A program made the position numbers and the translations under genes. This document shows positions 47,687-56,451 of a stretch of 64,000 nucleotides of DNA, piece by piece. Within the stretch, counting starts at the first letter, position 1, and each line of letters begins with the position of its first letter. The DNA is taken from assembly GCA_000824845.1 (NCBI GenBank), contig CCNC01000094.1:239377-303376 (forward strand), given 5' to 3'. Below the pieces are notes generated by a model. That model was not told the origin of the DNA. It made no database searches and worked only from the letters and a program-made list of their open reading frames with translations. The DNA is from Mesorhizobium sp. ORS 3359 (GTDB lineage Bacteria > Pseudomonadota > Alphaproteobacteria > Rhizobiales > Rhizobiaceae).

Positions 47687-49099
47687 TTAGTCGTCCAACA
47701 CCCACGTATCCTTCGTCCCGCCGCCTTGTGAGGAATTGACCACCAGAGAACCTTCTTTGAGGGCAACACGCGTCAAGCCGCCCGGCACGATCTGGATTCG
47801 GTCCGAAACCAGCACGTAAGGCCGAAGATCGACATGGCGCGGCGAAAGGCCCTTTTCGGTCAGGATCGGACAGGTCGACAGCGCCAGCGTCGGCTGGGCG
47901 ATGTAGTTCGAAGGCTTCGCCTGCAGCTTCTTGGCGAATTCCTGGCATTCCTTCTTGGTCGCGGCCGGGCCGACCAGCATGCCATAGCCGCCGGAGCCGT
48001 GCACTTCCTTGATCACCAGCTCGCTGATGTGCTCGAGCACATATTTGAGGCTGTCCGGCTCCGAGCAGCGCCAGGTTGGGATGTTGCCGAGAATGGCCTT
48101 GCGGCCGGTGTAAAACTCGACGATCTCCGGCATGTAGGAATAGATCGCCTTGTCGTCGGCGATGCCGGTGCCGGGCGCGTTGGCGATGGTGATGTTGCCG
48201 GCGCGGTAGACATCCATGATGCCCGGCACGCCGAGCGCGGAGTCCGGGCGGAACGTCAGCGGATCGAGGAATGCGTCGTCGACGCGCCGATAGAGTACAT
48301 CGATCTGCTTGTAGCCCTCGGTCGTGCGCATCGCGACATGGCCGTCAACGACCCGCAGATCCTGCCCCTCCACCAGTTGCACGCCCATCTGGTCGGCGAG
48401 GAAGGCATGCTCGAAATAGGCCGAGTTGTATGAGCCTGGCGTCAGCACCGCGATGGTCGGCGCGCCCTTGGCGCTTTGCGGCCTGACCGCCGCGAGCGAC
48501 TGGCGCAGGAGCTGCGGATAATTCTCGACCGGCCGCACCTTGATCTTCTGGAACAGCTCCGGAAAGAGCTGCATCATCGTCTCGCGGTTCTCCAGCATGT
48601 AGGAGACGCCGGACGGCGTGCGGGCGTTGTCCTCCAGCACGTAGAACTCGTTCTCCGATATGCGCACGATGTCGACGCCGATAATATGGGTGTAGACGCC
48701 GGCAGGCGGCTTCACCCCAATCATCTCGGGCAGGAAGGCTTCGTTCCTGGCAACGAGATCCCTCGGCACGCGTCCGGCCCGCAGAATCTCCTGGCGGTGA
48801 TAGATATCGTCGAGAAAGGCGTTCAGCGCCTGCACGCGCTGCTCGATGCCTTGCGTCAGCCGGCGCCATTCGTGGCCGGAGAGGATGCGCGGCACGATGT
48901 CGAAAGGGATCAGCCGCTCGGAAGCTTCCTGCTCGCCATAGACGGCAAAGGTGATACCGGTCTTGCGGAAGACACGCTCGGCGTCCTGCATTTTCTGGGT
49001 AAGCCTGGCCGGATCCTGCTCCTTCAGCCAGCGATCGTAAGCCTCATAAGGTCTTCTCAATCCGGAAACTTCCGGAAGCATTTCGTCAAACGCTGCCAA
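47687..49099 (-). CDS. Circularly permuted ATP-grasp ligase
   Basis: A 470-residue protein of the circularly permuted type-2 ATP-grasp family (formerly DUF404/DUF407), predicted to ligate amino acids or peptides at the expense of ATP. Key segments are GEQEASERLIPFDIVPRIL, YVLEDNARTPSGVSYMLENR, DVLYRRVDDAFLDPL, NAPGTGIADDKAIYSYMPEI and VIKEVHGSGGYGMLVG. I put the start at TTG 49099 (AGGGGAG seven bases upstream, giving MAAFDEML...); ATG 49123 is the alternative. It is the first gene of the Anbu operon. Confidence 0.92.
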   Translation of the reverse strand: MAAFDEMLPEVSGLRRPYEAYDRWLKEQDPARLTQKMQDAERVFRKTGITFAVYGEQEASERLIPFDIVPRILSGHEWRRLTQGIEQRVQALNAFLDDIYHRQEILRAGRVPRDLVARNEAFLPEMIGVKPPAGVYTHIIGVDIVRISENEFYVLEDNARTPSGVSYMLENRETMMQLFPELFQKIKVRPVENYPQLLRQSLAAVRPQSAKGAPTIAVLTPGSYNSAYFEHAFLADQMGVQLVEGQDLRVVDGHVAMRTTEGYKQIDVLYRRVDDAFLDPLTFRPDSALGVPGIMDVYRAGNITIANAPGTGIADDKAIYSYMPEIVEFYTGRKAILGNIPTWRCSEPDSLKYVLEHISELVIKEVHGSGGYGMLVGPAATKKECQEFAKKLQAKPSNYIAQPTLALSTCPILTEKGLSPRHVDLRPYVLVSDRIQIVPGGLTRVALKEGSLVVNSSQGGGTKDTWVLDD

Positions 49100-49267
49100 T
49101 CGCGTACTCCCCTCTGAGACCATTTCACTGGCCTAGCCGGAGAAAATCAAGCGCAATCGATGATTTAGGAAGCCGTGACAGCCACTCTATGCAAATTGCC
49201 TAAATTTAAGGCACAGGCGGCAAGGTCGGGTCAGCCCCTGCTTGCCGACGGGGCATCGCCCGACCGA

Positions 49268-49504
49268 TCAAAATGCTCGGAAGGTCACGATGGTGAAGGT
49301 GTCCTTGATTCCGGGCAGGATCTGTACCCGCTCGTTGACGAAGTGACCGACATCCTCCTCGTCGTCGACGTAGAATTTGGCGAGCAGGTCGTAATTGCCG
49401 GCGGTCGAGTAGATTTCGGAGGCGATCTCGGCATCGGCAAGCGCGCTGGCGACCTCATAGGCCTTGCCCAGATCGCATTTAATCTGCACGAAAAATGCCT
49501 TCAT
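49268..49504 (-). CDS. stand-alone Lrp/AsnC ligand-binding (RAM) domain protein
   Basis: A 78-residue protein consisting only of the RAM/AsnC effector domain: MKAFFVQIKCDLGKAYEVA, SEIYSTAGNYDLLAKFYVDD and QILPGIKDTFTIVTF. Lrp/AsnC regulators normally have an N-terminal helix-turn-helix; it is absent and ATG 49504 fits the domain boundary. Such single-domain proteins bind small molecules or pair with full-length family members. Function here unknown. Confidence 0.9.
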   Translation of the reverse strand: MKAFFVQIKCDLGKAYEVASALADAEIASEIYSTAGNYDLLAKFYVDDEEDVGHFVNERVQILPGIKDTFTIVTFRAF

Positions 49505-49715
49505 TGCCCGGTCCTGCCGCCTGCATCGTGAATAGGCGGCCCTTGTGGCAGACTGCCGCCCGGCTTTCAAGCTTCACGCGCCACGCAGCTCAAAGAGTGG
49601 CTGATCCCGCCTCCTGGCGCTGAAATGGCGAAATCTTCGCAGCTCGGTGAAACCACGCCATGCTGCAATGCGTATGTTAGATTGCGTTTGCCAAGCGAAT
49701 TCCGGGAGACACCCC

Positions 49716-50135
49716 ATGCGCCGCGCACTGTTCGCGTTAGCTCTTGTTCCAATGCTGATGACCTCGTTTGCCTCGGCCGGCGATGCGGAGGTCAAGGCCG
49801 CGCAGACGGTCATCGACAGCCAGCTGAAGGCCTTCATCGCCAATGACGGCGCCGTCGCCTACAGTTACGCCGCGCCCAATGTGAAGCAGATCTTTCCGAC
49901 CGTCGACACCTTCATGAACATGGTGACCAACGGTTATGCGCCGGTGCGAAAGCCCCAATCCTATTCCTTCGGCAGGGCCGAGCAGACCGGGCCCGGCTCG
50001 ATCGTCCAGCAGGTGCTGATCGTCGGGCCCGACGGCAAGGATTACGAGGCGGTCTATACGCTGCAGCAGCAGGCGGACGGCAGTTTCAAGATCACCGGCT
50101 GCAGCCTGCGCGCCTCGGCCTCGGTCAGCACCTGA
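49716..50135 (+). CDS. DUF4864 exported protein
   Basis: A 139-residue protein with a signal peptide (MRRALFALALVPMLMTSFASA-GDA). The mature part AAQTVIDSQLKAFIANDGAVAYSYAAPNVKQIF...FMNMVTNGYAPVRKPQSYSF is typical of DUF4864, an exported domain of unknown function with an NTF2-like look. ATG 49716 has GGGAGACACCCC directly before it. An inverted repeat follows its stop. Confidence 0.88.
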   Translation: MRRALFALALVPMLMTSFASAGDAEVKAAQTVIDSQLKAFIANDGAVAYSYAAPNVKQIFPTVDTFMNMVTNGYAPVRKPQSYSFGRAEQTGPGSIVQQVLIVGPDGKDYEAVYTLQQQADGSFKITGCSLRASASVST

Positions 50136-50137
50136 GC

Positions 50138-50168
50138 AATTCCGGGAAGGCGCGCGACGGCCGGAATT
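50138..50168. repeat. degenerate palindrome after the DUF4864 gene
   Basis: AATTCCGG (50138-50145) is mirrored by CCGGAATT (50161-50168). The CAATTCCGGGAA start resembles the RPE-type repeat at 32.3 and 56.2 kb, but the middle does not match. It may serve as a terminator hairpin. Confidence 0.45.
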
Positions 50169-50391
50169 TGGCCGGGCCCACTCTCAATCCCCGCGCTGAT
50201 ACAATGTCCAGGCCAGGCCCGAAAGACCCCAGCTCGTCGAGGCGTCGACACGCTCATAGGCCGACCAGCACGGCCTCGACATATTGCGGCTGCCGGTCGA
50301 TAGGCCGCTCGAGGATCAGCCAGGCCGGACGCTCGTCGCATATTTTGTCTCCGGAGACAAACGATGCCTGGCGCCCAAGGCGTTTGGCAAA

Positions 50392-50547
50392 CTAATCGAC
50401 GGTCATCACGGTCCGGAATTTCTGGTTGGTGGCGTAATTCGCCGCGCCGTCACGCGTCATTCTGTCCACCACCGCTGCGTTGGCCCCCCGCGCGCCGAGC
50501 ACCCGCAGAACGAGGCCGGCCACCCCGATGACCGCGACGGCCAGCAA
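50392..50547 (-). CDS. possible 51-residue membrane protein
   Basis: A short frame from TTG 50547 (GGAGCGG five bases upstream) to TAG 50392. It gives a hydrophobic N-terminus (LAVAVIGVAGLVLRVLGARG) and a polar tail AAVVDRMTRDGAANYATNQK. The composition looks protein-like, but no family is recognised and the frame extends upstream without a better start. The rest of 50169-50770 holds nothing I can identify: no convincing gene, RNA or repeat on either strand. Confidence 0.35.
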   Translation of the reverse strand: MLAVAVIGVAGLVLRVLGARGANAAVVDRMTRDGAANYATNQKFRTVMTVD

Positions 50548-50770
50548 TACCGCTCCAGTCCATTGTTGACGGCGGCTGCAGGCTCGCGGGAGCCGTTGGC
50601 ACGGCTGGTTTGTGCTCCCCCGACACCGAGGCTTATTCCCAGACGAGCAAGGTCTGCGCCTTTGCCTGAAATCCCGGCAATCTGTAAATTCGCAGTCGTT
50701 TCAAAATGGTTCGCGCACGTTCAAGCGGAGCCTTGAGAGTCTCGGGTCGCCTCAGCACATAAACCGGTGT

Positions 50771-51496
50771 TCAGTAGCGAGCCCGACCGCCGGACATGTC
50801 GAATACCGCGCCCGTGTTGAAGCTGACGGCATCGGAGCAAAGCCACAGCACCAGCGCCGCAACCTCGTCGACGGCGCCAAGGCGCTTGAGCGGACTTGCG
50901 CCGATCATGTCGCTGACGACTTGATTGCCAAGTCGCCTGATAAGTTCGGTATCGATCGGCCCCGGCGCGACGCAATTGACGCGAATATCGGTGTCATTAA
51001 CTTCGCGCGACAAGGCTTTGGTGAAAGCGATAATACCTGCGCTCGCCGCCGAATAGGCTGCAAGATTGGGCAATCCCTCCTTGCCGGCCAGCGACCCCAT
51101 ATTGACGATGCGGCCGCTGCCGGTCTTGCGCATGAACGGCAGAACCTGATGTGTGACCTCAAACGTGCCGATGAGGTTGACTCCGATGATGCGCTGCCAC
51201 TCGGCTGGCTCGAAAGCCTCGAAGCTGCGAAAGGACCCGAGGTAGCCGGCATTGTTAACGAGAAGATCGACCCGGCCGCTCTCGGCGATCACTTCGCTCA
51301 GGGCTTTTCCGATATCGCCTGCCTTGGTTACATCCACAGTTTGGCTGCGCGTTCCGTCGAGTGGCGCTGGATCGGCATCCCATATCCAAACGTCGCATCC
51401 CGATCGCGCCAGTTGCATGGCCACGGCCTTGCCGATGCCCCTCGACCCACCGGTCACGATCGCCGTCTTGCCGGCGAAATCGAACGTCACAGCCAT
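50771..51496 (-). CDS. Short-chain dehydrogenase/reductase with Ser in place of catalytic Lys
   Basis: A 241-residue classical SDR. Nucleotide-binding TGGSRGIGKA (15-24), NNAG (81-84) and the catalytic Ser (GS135 in VNMGSLAG) and Tyr148 are present, with RVNCVAPGPIDTEL after them. The usual YxxxK reads Y148-S-A-A-S152: the catalytic lysine is serine. Either the enzyme is inactive, has a changed mechanism, or this is a recent mutation. Start ATG 51496. Substrate unknown. It follows tgt on the same strand, separated by a gap. Confidence 0.88.
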   Translation of the reverse strand: MAVTFDFAGKTAIVTGGSRGIGKAVAMQLARSGCDVWIWDADPAPLDGTRSQTVDVTKAGDIGKALSEVIAESGRVDLLVNNAGYLGSFRSFEAFEPAEWQRIIGVNLIGTFEVTHQVLPFMRKTGSGRIVNMGSLAGKEGLPNLAAYSAASAGIIAFTKALSREVNDTDIRVNCVAPGPIDTELIRRLGNQVVSDMIGASPLKRLGAVDEVAALVLWLCSDAVSFNTGAVFDMSGGRARY

Positions 51497-51561
51497 GGCT
51501 GATCCCTCAAGACAGGATTCTGCTCCCAGGCAGAACGTCCGTCAATCGGCGGGACCAGCGG

Positions 51562-52692
51562 CTAAATCGCCTGGATGTCGCCCCTCGCCCAGCCTTCGGC
51601 GATCTCGGCGGCGCGCGCTTCAAAAGCCTGCGCCTCGATGGCTGCCCGGATGTCCTGCATGAGCTTCTGATAATAGGACAGGTTGTTCCAGGTCAGCAGC
51701 ATCGCTCCGAGCGACTCCTGCGAGCGCACCAGATGATGCAGATAGGCGCGCGAATAGTCGCGCGCAGCCGGGCAATCGCTTTCCTCGTCGAGCGGCCGCG
51801 GATCGTCGGCGTGGCGGGCATTCCTGAGATTGACCTTGCCGCGGCGCGTATAGGCGAGGCCATGCCGGCCGGCCCGCGTCGGCATCACGCAGTCGAACAT
51901 GTCGATGCCGCGCGCCACCGATTTCAATATATCGTCCGGCGTGCCGACACCCATCAAATAGCGCGGCTTGTCCGCCGGCAGCTCCGGGCAGGTGATGTCG
52001 AGCATCTCCAGCATCACTTGCTGCGGCTCGCCGACAGCCAGCCCGCCGACGGCATAGCCTTTGAGGTCCATCGCCTTCAGCGCCTGCGCCGAGCGCACGC
52101 GCATCGGCGCGCTGTCGCCGCCCTGGACGATGCCGAACATCGCCTTGCCCGGCTGGTCGCCGAATGCCGCCTTGCATCGCTCGGCCCAGCGCAGCGACAA
52201 TTCCATGGCGCGCTCGATCTCGTTGGGCTTGGCCGGAAGTGCCGTGCACTCGTCGAGCTGCATCTGGATGTCGGAATCGAGCAGTCCCTGGATTTCGATC
52301 GACCGTTCCGGCGACATTTCATAAGGCGCGCCGTCGATATGCGAGCGGAAGGTGACGCCCTGCTCGGTCAGTTTCCTGAGCTTCGACAGCGACATGACCT
52401 GGAAGCCGCCGCTGTCGGTCAGGATCGGATGCGGCCAGCGCGCAAAATCGTGCAGGCCGCCAAGCCGGGCGACGCGTTCGGCGCCAGGCCGCAGCATCAG
52501 ATGATAGGTGTTGCCCAAAATGATGTCGGCGCCGACGCCGCGCACCTGGTCCATATACATTGCCTTGACGGTGCCGCCGGTGCCGACCGGCATGAAGGCC
52601 GGCGTGCGGATTTCGCCGCGCGGCATCGAGACAAGACCGCGCCTGGCCCTGCCGTCGCTGGCAAGCACCTTGAAAGAGAAAGTCTCAGCCAT
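51562..52692 (-). CDS. tgt: tRNA-guanine transglycosylase lacking two zinc cysteines
   Basis: A 376-residue TGT that exchanges guanine-34 for preQ1 in queuosine biosynthesis. Active-site segments are [14 protein letters not shown] (D93), [25 protein letters not shown] and the nucleophile region [17 protein letters not shown] (D267). The zinc motif before YSRAYLHHL normally reads CxCxxC; here it is S305-D-C307-P-A-A310, so two of three cysteines are missing. ATG 52692 overlaps the preceding small gene by 8 bases. It belongs to the queA-small-ORF-tgt run. Confidence 0.94.
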   Translation of the reverse strand: MAETFSFKVLASDGRARRGLVSMPRGEIRTPAFMPVGTGGTVKAMYMDQVRGVGADIILGNTYHLMLRPGAERVARLGGLHDFARWPHPILTDSGGFQVMSLSKLRKLTEQGVTFRSHIDGAPYEMSPERSIEIQGLLDSDIQMQLDECTALPAKPNEIERAMELSLRWAERCKAAFGDQPGKAMFGIVQGGDSAPMRVRSAQALKAMDLKGYAVGGLAVGEPQQVMLEMLDITCPELPADKPRYLMGVGTPDDILKSVARGIDMFDCVMPTRAGRHGLAYTRRGKVNLRNARHADDPRPLDEESDCPAARDYSRAYLHHLVRSQESLGAMLLTWNNLSYYQKLMQDIRAAIEAQAFEARAAEIAEGWARGDIQAI

Positions 52693-52954
52693 TGAATTCC
52701 TTGTCGTGCACCGGCGCGTCGGGCGCCTGCTCATCGAGCGACTGCCGGTAGCGGATGCAGCCGCGCATGAATTTCGGCCATGGCGGCACGGCGATCGACG
52801 GCTCGGTCTTTTCCGGCAAAAGGTCCCAGAGGTCGGGATGATGCCAGCACAGATCATGCCCGGTCGTGTCGCGATGCGCGCGGATGCCGGCGCGCAGCTT
52901 CCTCACTTCCGCGATCAGCCTGTCGCGGTCCATGCCGCCGAGATCATCGTCCAT
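52685..52954 (-). CDS. conserved small protein between queA and tgt
   Basis: An 89-residue protein beginning [20 protein letters not shown] and containing the His/Trp-rich [17 protein letters not shown] and [18 protein letters not shown] know such ORFs only as hypothetical proteins in rhizobia. It starts 11 bases inside the queA 3' end and overlaps tgt by 8, so it is translationally coupled to both; a role near tRNA modification is suggested by place only. Confidence 0.75.
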   Translation of the reverse strand: MDDDLGGMDRDRLIAEVRKLRAGIRAHRDTTGHDLCWHHPDLWDLLPEKTEPSIAVPPWPKFMRGCIRYRQSLDEQAPDAPVHDKEFNG

Positions 52955-54032
52955 CGCTCGTCTCCGCTCGGTAAAGCAGGCTGGCGTCGCCATAGGAATA
53001 GAACCTGTAGCGGTTCTCGATGGCATGCGCATAGGCCGAGCGCATCGTCTCCAGGCCGCTGAAGGCCGAGACCAGCATGAACAGCGTCGAGCGCGGCAGA
53101 TGGAAATTGGTCATCAGCATGTCGGCGGTGCGGAAGCGATAGCCGGGCGTGATGAAGATATCGGTCGGTCCAGACCAGGGCTCGATCCTGCCGTCCGCGC
53201 GAGCCGCGCTCTCCAGAAGCCGCAGCGATGTCGTGCCGACGCAGATGATCCGCCCTCCCCGCGCCTTGGCCGCGTTGAGCGCCGCCGCCGTCTCGGCACT
53301 TACCGAGCCGGTCTCTGCATGCATCTTGTGGTCGGCCGTGTCGTCGGCCTTCACCGGCAGGAAGGTGCCGGCGCCGACATGCAATGTGACGAAGCGGCGC
53401 TCGATGCCTTTGGCGTCGAGCGCGGCAAACAGTCCCGGCGTGAAATGCAAACCGGCGGTGGGGGCGGCGACAGCACCCTCTTCCTTGGCATAGATGGTCT
53501 GGTAGTCGGCGCGGTCGCGCTCGTCATCGTCGCGCTTCGAGGCGATATAGGGCGGCAGCGGAATGTGGCCGACGGCATGCAGCGCCTCATCGAGGAACGG
53601 CCCGGACAGGTCGAAACCGAGCAGCGCCTCGCCCGCCTCGCCTTTCTCGATCACTGTCGCGTCGAGCTGGCCGAGGAAGCAGGAACTGCCGTCATGACCG
53701 AAATGGATGCGGTCGCCGGCGGCGATGCGCTTGCCCGGCCGCATGAAGGCCTGCCAGCGGTCCGGCGCCACGCGCATATGCAGCGTCGCCTCGACCTGCG
53801 CCACCGCCTCGCCGCGCTTGCGCATGCCTTTGAGCTGCGCCGGGATGACCTTGGTGTCGTTGAACACCAGCACGTCGCCTTGCCTTAGCAGCGAAGGCAG
53901 GTCGCGGACGACGCGATCCTGCAATGGTTCGCCCGGCTCGACGACCAGCAGCCTGGCGCTGTCGCGCGGTTCCGCCGGACGAAGCGCGATGCGCTCCTCC
54001 GGCAGCTCGAAGTCGAATAGGTCGACACGCAT
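52944..54032 (-). CDS. queA: S-adenosylmethionine:tRNA ribosyltransferase-isomerase
   Basis: A 362-residue QueA, which adds the epoxycyclopentane from S-adenosylmethionine to preQ1-tRNA. It opens [20 protein letters not shown] and carries the family segments [52 protein letters not shown] and [20 protein letters not shown] 54032 overlaps the stop of the YdcZ gene by one base (TGATG). First of the queuosine pair with tgt. Confidence 0.96.
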   Translation of the reverse strand: MRVDLFDFELPEERIALRPAEPRDSARLLVVEPGEPLQDRVVRDLPSLLRQGDVLVFNDTKVIPAQLKGMRKRGEAVAQVEATLHMRVAPDRWQAFMRPGKRIAAGDRIHFGHDGSSCFLGQLDATVIEKGEAGEALLGFDLSGPFLDEALHAVGHIPLPPYIASKRDDDERDRADYQTIYAKEEGAVAAPTAGLHFTPGLFAALDAKGIERRFVTLHVGAGTFLPVKADDTADHKMHAETGSVSAETAAALNAAKARGGRIICVGTTSLRLLESAARADGRIEPWSGPTDIFITPGYRFRTADMLMTNFHLPRSTLFMLVSAFSGLETMRSAYAHAIENRYRFYSYGDASLLYRAETSDGR

Positions 54033-54481
54033 CAGAAAAGCCGGATGAGCAGCGCCCCGGCGAGCAGCATTACCGCGCCGGCGACGCGGCCAAGCGAGAT
54101 TTCGCGCACCGCCACGCCAAGAAAGCCGACGCGGTCGATCAGCATGCCGGCGAGCAACTGCCCGGCGACCAGGAAGGCCATCAGAGCCGCGGCGCCCATG
54201 CGTGGCGTGAGAATGGTGGAGAGCGTGACATAGAAGCCGCCGAGCATGCCGCCGGCGATGAACAGCCAGGGCGCCGGCGCCCTCCAGTCGAGCGAAATGC
54301 CCTGCAGCCTCACCACCGCGAAGGCAATGATGCCAAGGACGATGGCGCCCGACAGGAACGAGAACGCCGCGGCGGCCACGGGAAGGCCGAGGCCGCGCGC
54401 CAGTTGCGAATTGATCGGCGCCTGGATGGCGATGAAGGCGCCGGACAGGATGCCGAGCAGGGACCAGACTGCGCCCATCAT
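54032..54481 (-). CDS. DMT-superfamily (YdcZ-type) membrane protein
   Basis: A 149-residue protein with five hydrophobic helices of the YdcZ/DUF606 family, half-size members of the drug/metabolite transporter superfamily: [37 protein letters not shown] and [20 protein letters not shown]. Substrate unknown; half-size members may function as dimers. ATG 54481 (another at 54478) follows TAAGGGC. It is coupled to queA by a one-base overlap. Confidence 0.86.
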   Translation of the reverse strand: MMGAVWSLLGILSGAFIAIQAPINSQLARGLGLPVAAAAFSFLSGAIVLGIIAFAVVRLQGISLDWRAPAPWLFIAGGMLGGFYVTLSTILTPRMGAAALMAFLVAGQLLAGMLIDRVGFLGVAVREISLGRVAGAVMLLAGALLIRLF

Positions 54482-54491
54482 CGTTATGCCC

Positions 54492-55004
54492 TTACTTGAC
54501 GTCGGCCGCGACCTTCAGCGACACGATCTTGTCGGGATCCTGCACCGGCTCGCCGCGCTTGATCTTGTCGACATTTTCCATGCCCTCGATGACCTGGCCC
54601 CACACCGTGTACTGGCGATTGAGGAAGGCGGCATCGTCGAAGCAGATGAAGAACTGCGAATTCGCCGAGTTCGGGTTCTGGGCGCGCGCCATCGAGCAGG
54701 CGCCGCGGCCATGATTGGCGTTGGAGAACTCGGCCTTGAGATCCGGCTTGTCGGACCCGCCCATGCCCGCGCGCGACGGCGCATAGGTCGGCTTCGAGGA
54801 GTTGCCGAACTTGACGTCGCCGGTCTGCGCCATGAAGCCGTCGATGACGCGGTGGAACACGACGCCGTCATAGGCGCCCTCACGCGCCAGTTCCTTGATG
54901 CGGGCGACGTGGCCGGGGGCCAGTTCGGGATACATTTCGATGACGACCTTGCCCTTGGTCGTTTCCATGATCAGCGCGTTCTCGCGATCCTTGATCTCAG
55001 CCAT
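54492..55004 (-). CDS. ppiB: Cytoplasmic cyclophilin-type peptidyl-prolyl isomerase
   Basis: A 170-residue cyclophilin without signal peptide, catalysing cis-trans isomerisation of X-Pro bonds. Active-site residues are in VFHRVIDGFMAQTGD (catalytic Arg region), ACSMARAQNPNSANSQFFIC and FLNRQYTVWGQV. ATG 55004 begins MAEIKDRENALIME. Next to a second, exported cyclophilin, 30 bases away on the same strand. Confidence 0.94.
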   Translation of the reverse strand: MAEIKDRENALIMETTKGKVVIEMYPELAPGHVARIKELAREGAYDGVVFHRVIDGFMAQTGDVKFGNSSKPTYAPSRAGMGGSDKPDLKAEFSNANHGRGACSMARAQNPNSANSQFFICFDDAAFLNRQYTVWGQVIEGMENVDKIKRGEPVQDPDKIVSLKVAADVK

Positions 55005-55034
55005 GTCAGAAATCCTTTTTGAAAATCGAGGGGT

Positions 55035-55640
55035 TTATTTGCCGTCGGCGGCGATGCGAACCTTGATCATGCGGTCGGGGTCGCTGACCGTGCCGTTGTC
55101 GGCCTCGTCGCCCTTCTTGATCTTGTCGACGAGGTCCATCCCGCCGACCACCTTGCCGACGATGGTGTACTGGCCGTCGAGGTTCGGCGCCGGCGCGAAC
55201 ATGATGAAGAATTGCGAGTTGGCCGAATTCGGGTCCTGCGACCGCGCCATGCCGACCACGCCGCGCGTGAACTGCTCGCTCTGCGAGAACTCGGCCGGCA
55301 GATCGGGAAGATCGGAACCGCCGGTGCCGACGGCCTGCGGGTCGAAACCCTTCTTCATGTTGCCGAATTTCACGTCGCCGGTCTGCGCCATGAAGCCGTC
55401 GATGACGCGGTGGAAGGCGACATTGTCATAGGCGCCGTCGCGCACCAGCTTCTTGATCTGCGCGACATGCTTGGGCGCCAGATCGGGGCGCAGCGCAATC
55501 GTCACGTCGCCATCCTTGAGCGTGATGATCATGGTGTTTTCCTTGTCGGCGGCGACGGCCGGTCCGGATGCCGAGAAAAGGGATGCCGCGAAAAGGCCGG
55601 CAAGCACGACAAGGAACGAAGCGAGCTTCTTCAGCTGCAT
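55035..55640 (-). CDS. ppiA: Periplasmic cyclophilin-type peptidyl-prolyl isomerase
   Basis: A 201-residue cyclophilin with a signal peptide (LASFLVVLAGLFAASLFSAS...AVA). The catalytic block matches the neighbour: VAFHRVIDGFMAQTGDVKFG, GMARSQDPNSANSQFFIMF and NLDGQYTIVGKV. The core is so similar to ppiB next door that the pair arose by tandem duplication, followed by gain or loss of the export signal. Start ATG 55640 is 18 bases from the coaD stop. Confidence 0.94.
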   Translation of the reverse strand: MQLKKLASFLVVLAGLFAASLFSASGPAVAADKENTMIITLKDGDVTIALRPDLAPKHVAQIKKLVRDGAYDNVAFHRVIDGFMAQTGDVKFGNMKKGFDPQAVGTGGSDLPDLPAEFSQSEQFTRGVVGMARSQDPNSANSQFFIMFAPAPNLDGQYTIVGKVVGGMDLVDKIKKGDEADNGTVSDPDRMIKVRIAADGK

Positions 55641-55658
55641 AGGGATCTCCGGAAAAAT

Positions 55659-56159
55659 CTATTTGGTGAACTTGGCCGCAAGCGCCCCGGCGACAGCCGC
55701 CGGCACGAATGGCCGAATGTCGCCGCCCATCGAGGCAATCTGGCGCACGAGTGTGGCGGTAATGGTGCGCACCGAGGGACTCGCCGGCAGAAAAACCGTC
55801 TGTAGTTCCGGCGCCATCGTCTCGTTCATGCCGGCCATCTGCATTTCATAATCGAGATCGGTGCCGTCGCGCAGGCCGCGGATCATGATCGAGGCGCCCT
55901 GCTTGCGGGCCGCGTCGATGACCAGCCCGTCGAAGGCAACGACCTTGATGCGACCGCTGTCCTTGCCGAATTCGGCCTTGGTTGCCGCCTCGATCAGTTC
56001 CACGCGTTCCTCGAAGGAAAACAACGGCTTCTTGCCTGGATGAATGCCGATCGCCGCATAGACGGTGTGGGCCACCGCCAGCGACGCTTTGAGCACGTCA
56101 AGATGGCCGTTGGTCAGCGGGTCGAAGGAGCCGGCGTAAAGGGCGGTGCGTTCGGTCAT
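55659..56159 (-). CDS. coaD: Phosphopantetheine adenylyltransferase
   Basis: A 166-residue nucleotidyltransferase for the penultimate step of coenzyme A synthesis. The N-terminal T/HxGH motif is in [18 protein letters not shown], the phosphopantetheine-site [20 protein letters not shown] is present, and the C-terminal [16 protein letters not shown] replaces the ISSTxVR form. Start ATG 56159. First gene of a run coaD-ppiA-ppiB-YdcZ-queA-ORF-tgt, all on the minus strand with gaps of 30 bases or less. Confidence 0.96.
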   Translation of the reverse strand: MTERTALYAGSFDPLTNGHLDVLKASLAVAHTVYAAIGIHPGKKPLFSFEERVELIEAATKAEFGKDSGRIKVVAFDGLVIDAARKQGASIMIRGLRDGTDLDYEMQMAGMNETMAPELQTVFLPASPSVRTITATLVRQIASMGGDIRPFVPAAVAGALAAKFTK

Positions 56160-56170
56160 GGCAGGCTTCT

Positions 56171-56272
56171 AGAGCAATTCCCGGAAAAGTGTGAGCGGTT
56201 TTCCGTCCGGAATTGAGCAAAGACAAAAAGATAGAGCGTTTCGCTGTTATCTTGAAACGGTGAAACGCTCTA
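56171..56272. repeat. mosaic intergenic repeat (RPE-type palindrome plus second inverted repeat)
   Basis: The left half, from AGAGCAATTCCCGG to GGAATTGAGC (56171-56218), is the RPE-like palindrome, sharing GCGGTTTTCCGTCCGGAATTG with 32.3 kb. The right half has TAGAGCGTTTC (56232-56242) and GAAACGCTCTA (56262-56272), an 11-bp perfect inverted repeat. The two together form a mosaic element of a kind common in Mesorhizobium and its relatives. It lies upstream of coaD. Confidence 0.82.
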
Positions 56273-56451
56273 GCGAACCTCTCAGACAAAGGCAAATCCG
56301 ATAGGTTGCCCCACCGTGAACCTTTTTGAGCCGATGAACGACAGATGAACGCGGCAATCACGAACGTTTCACGCAGCGTTCACTAGGTTGCCGCTTCAAG
56401 GGACGAAACAAAATCCCCATCTCGTCGTTGTAAGCCCAGGAGAACACGCAA

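Noticed and set aside
50284..50736. 150-codon plus-strand open frame in the 50.1-50.8 kb gap
   Set aside because: Low-complexity Arg/Pro/His product, no ribosome-binding site and no family; the opposite strand holds a somewhat better short candidate.
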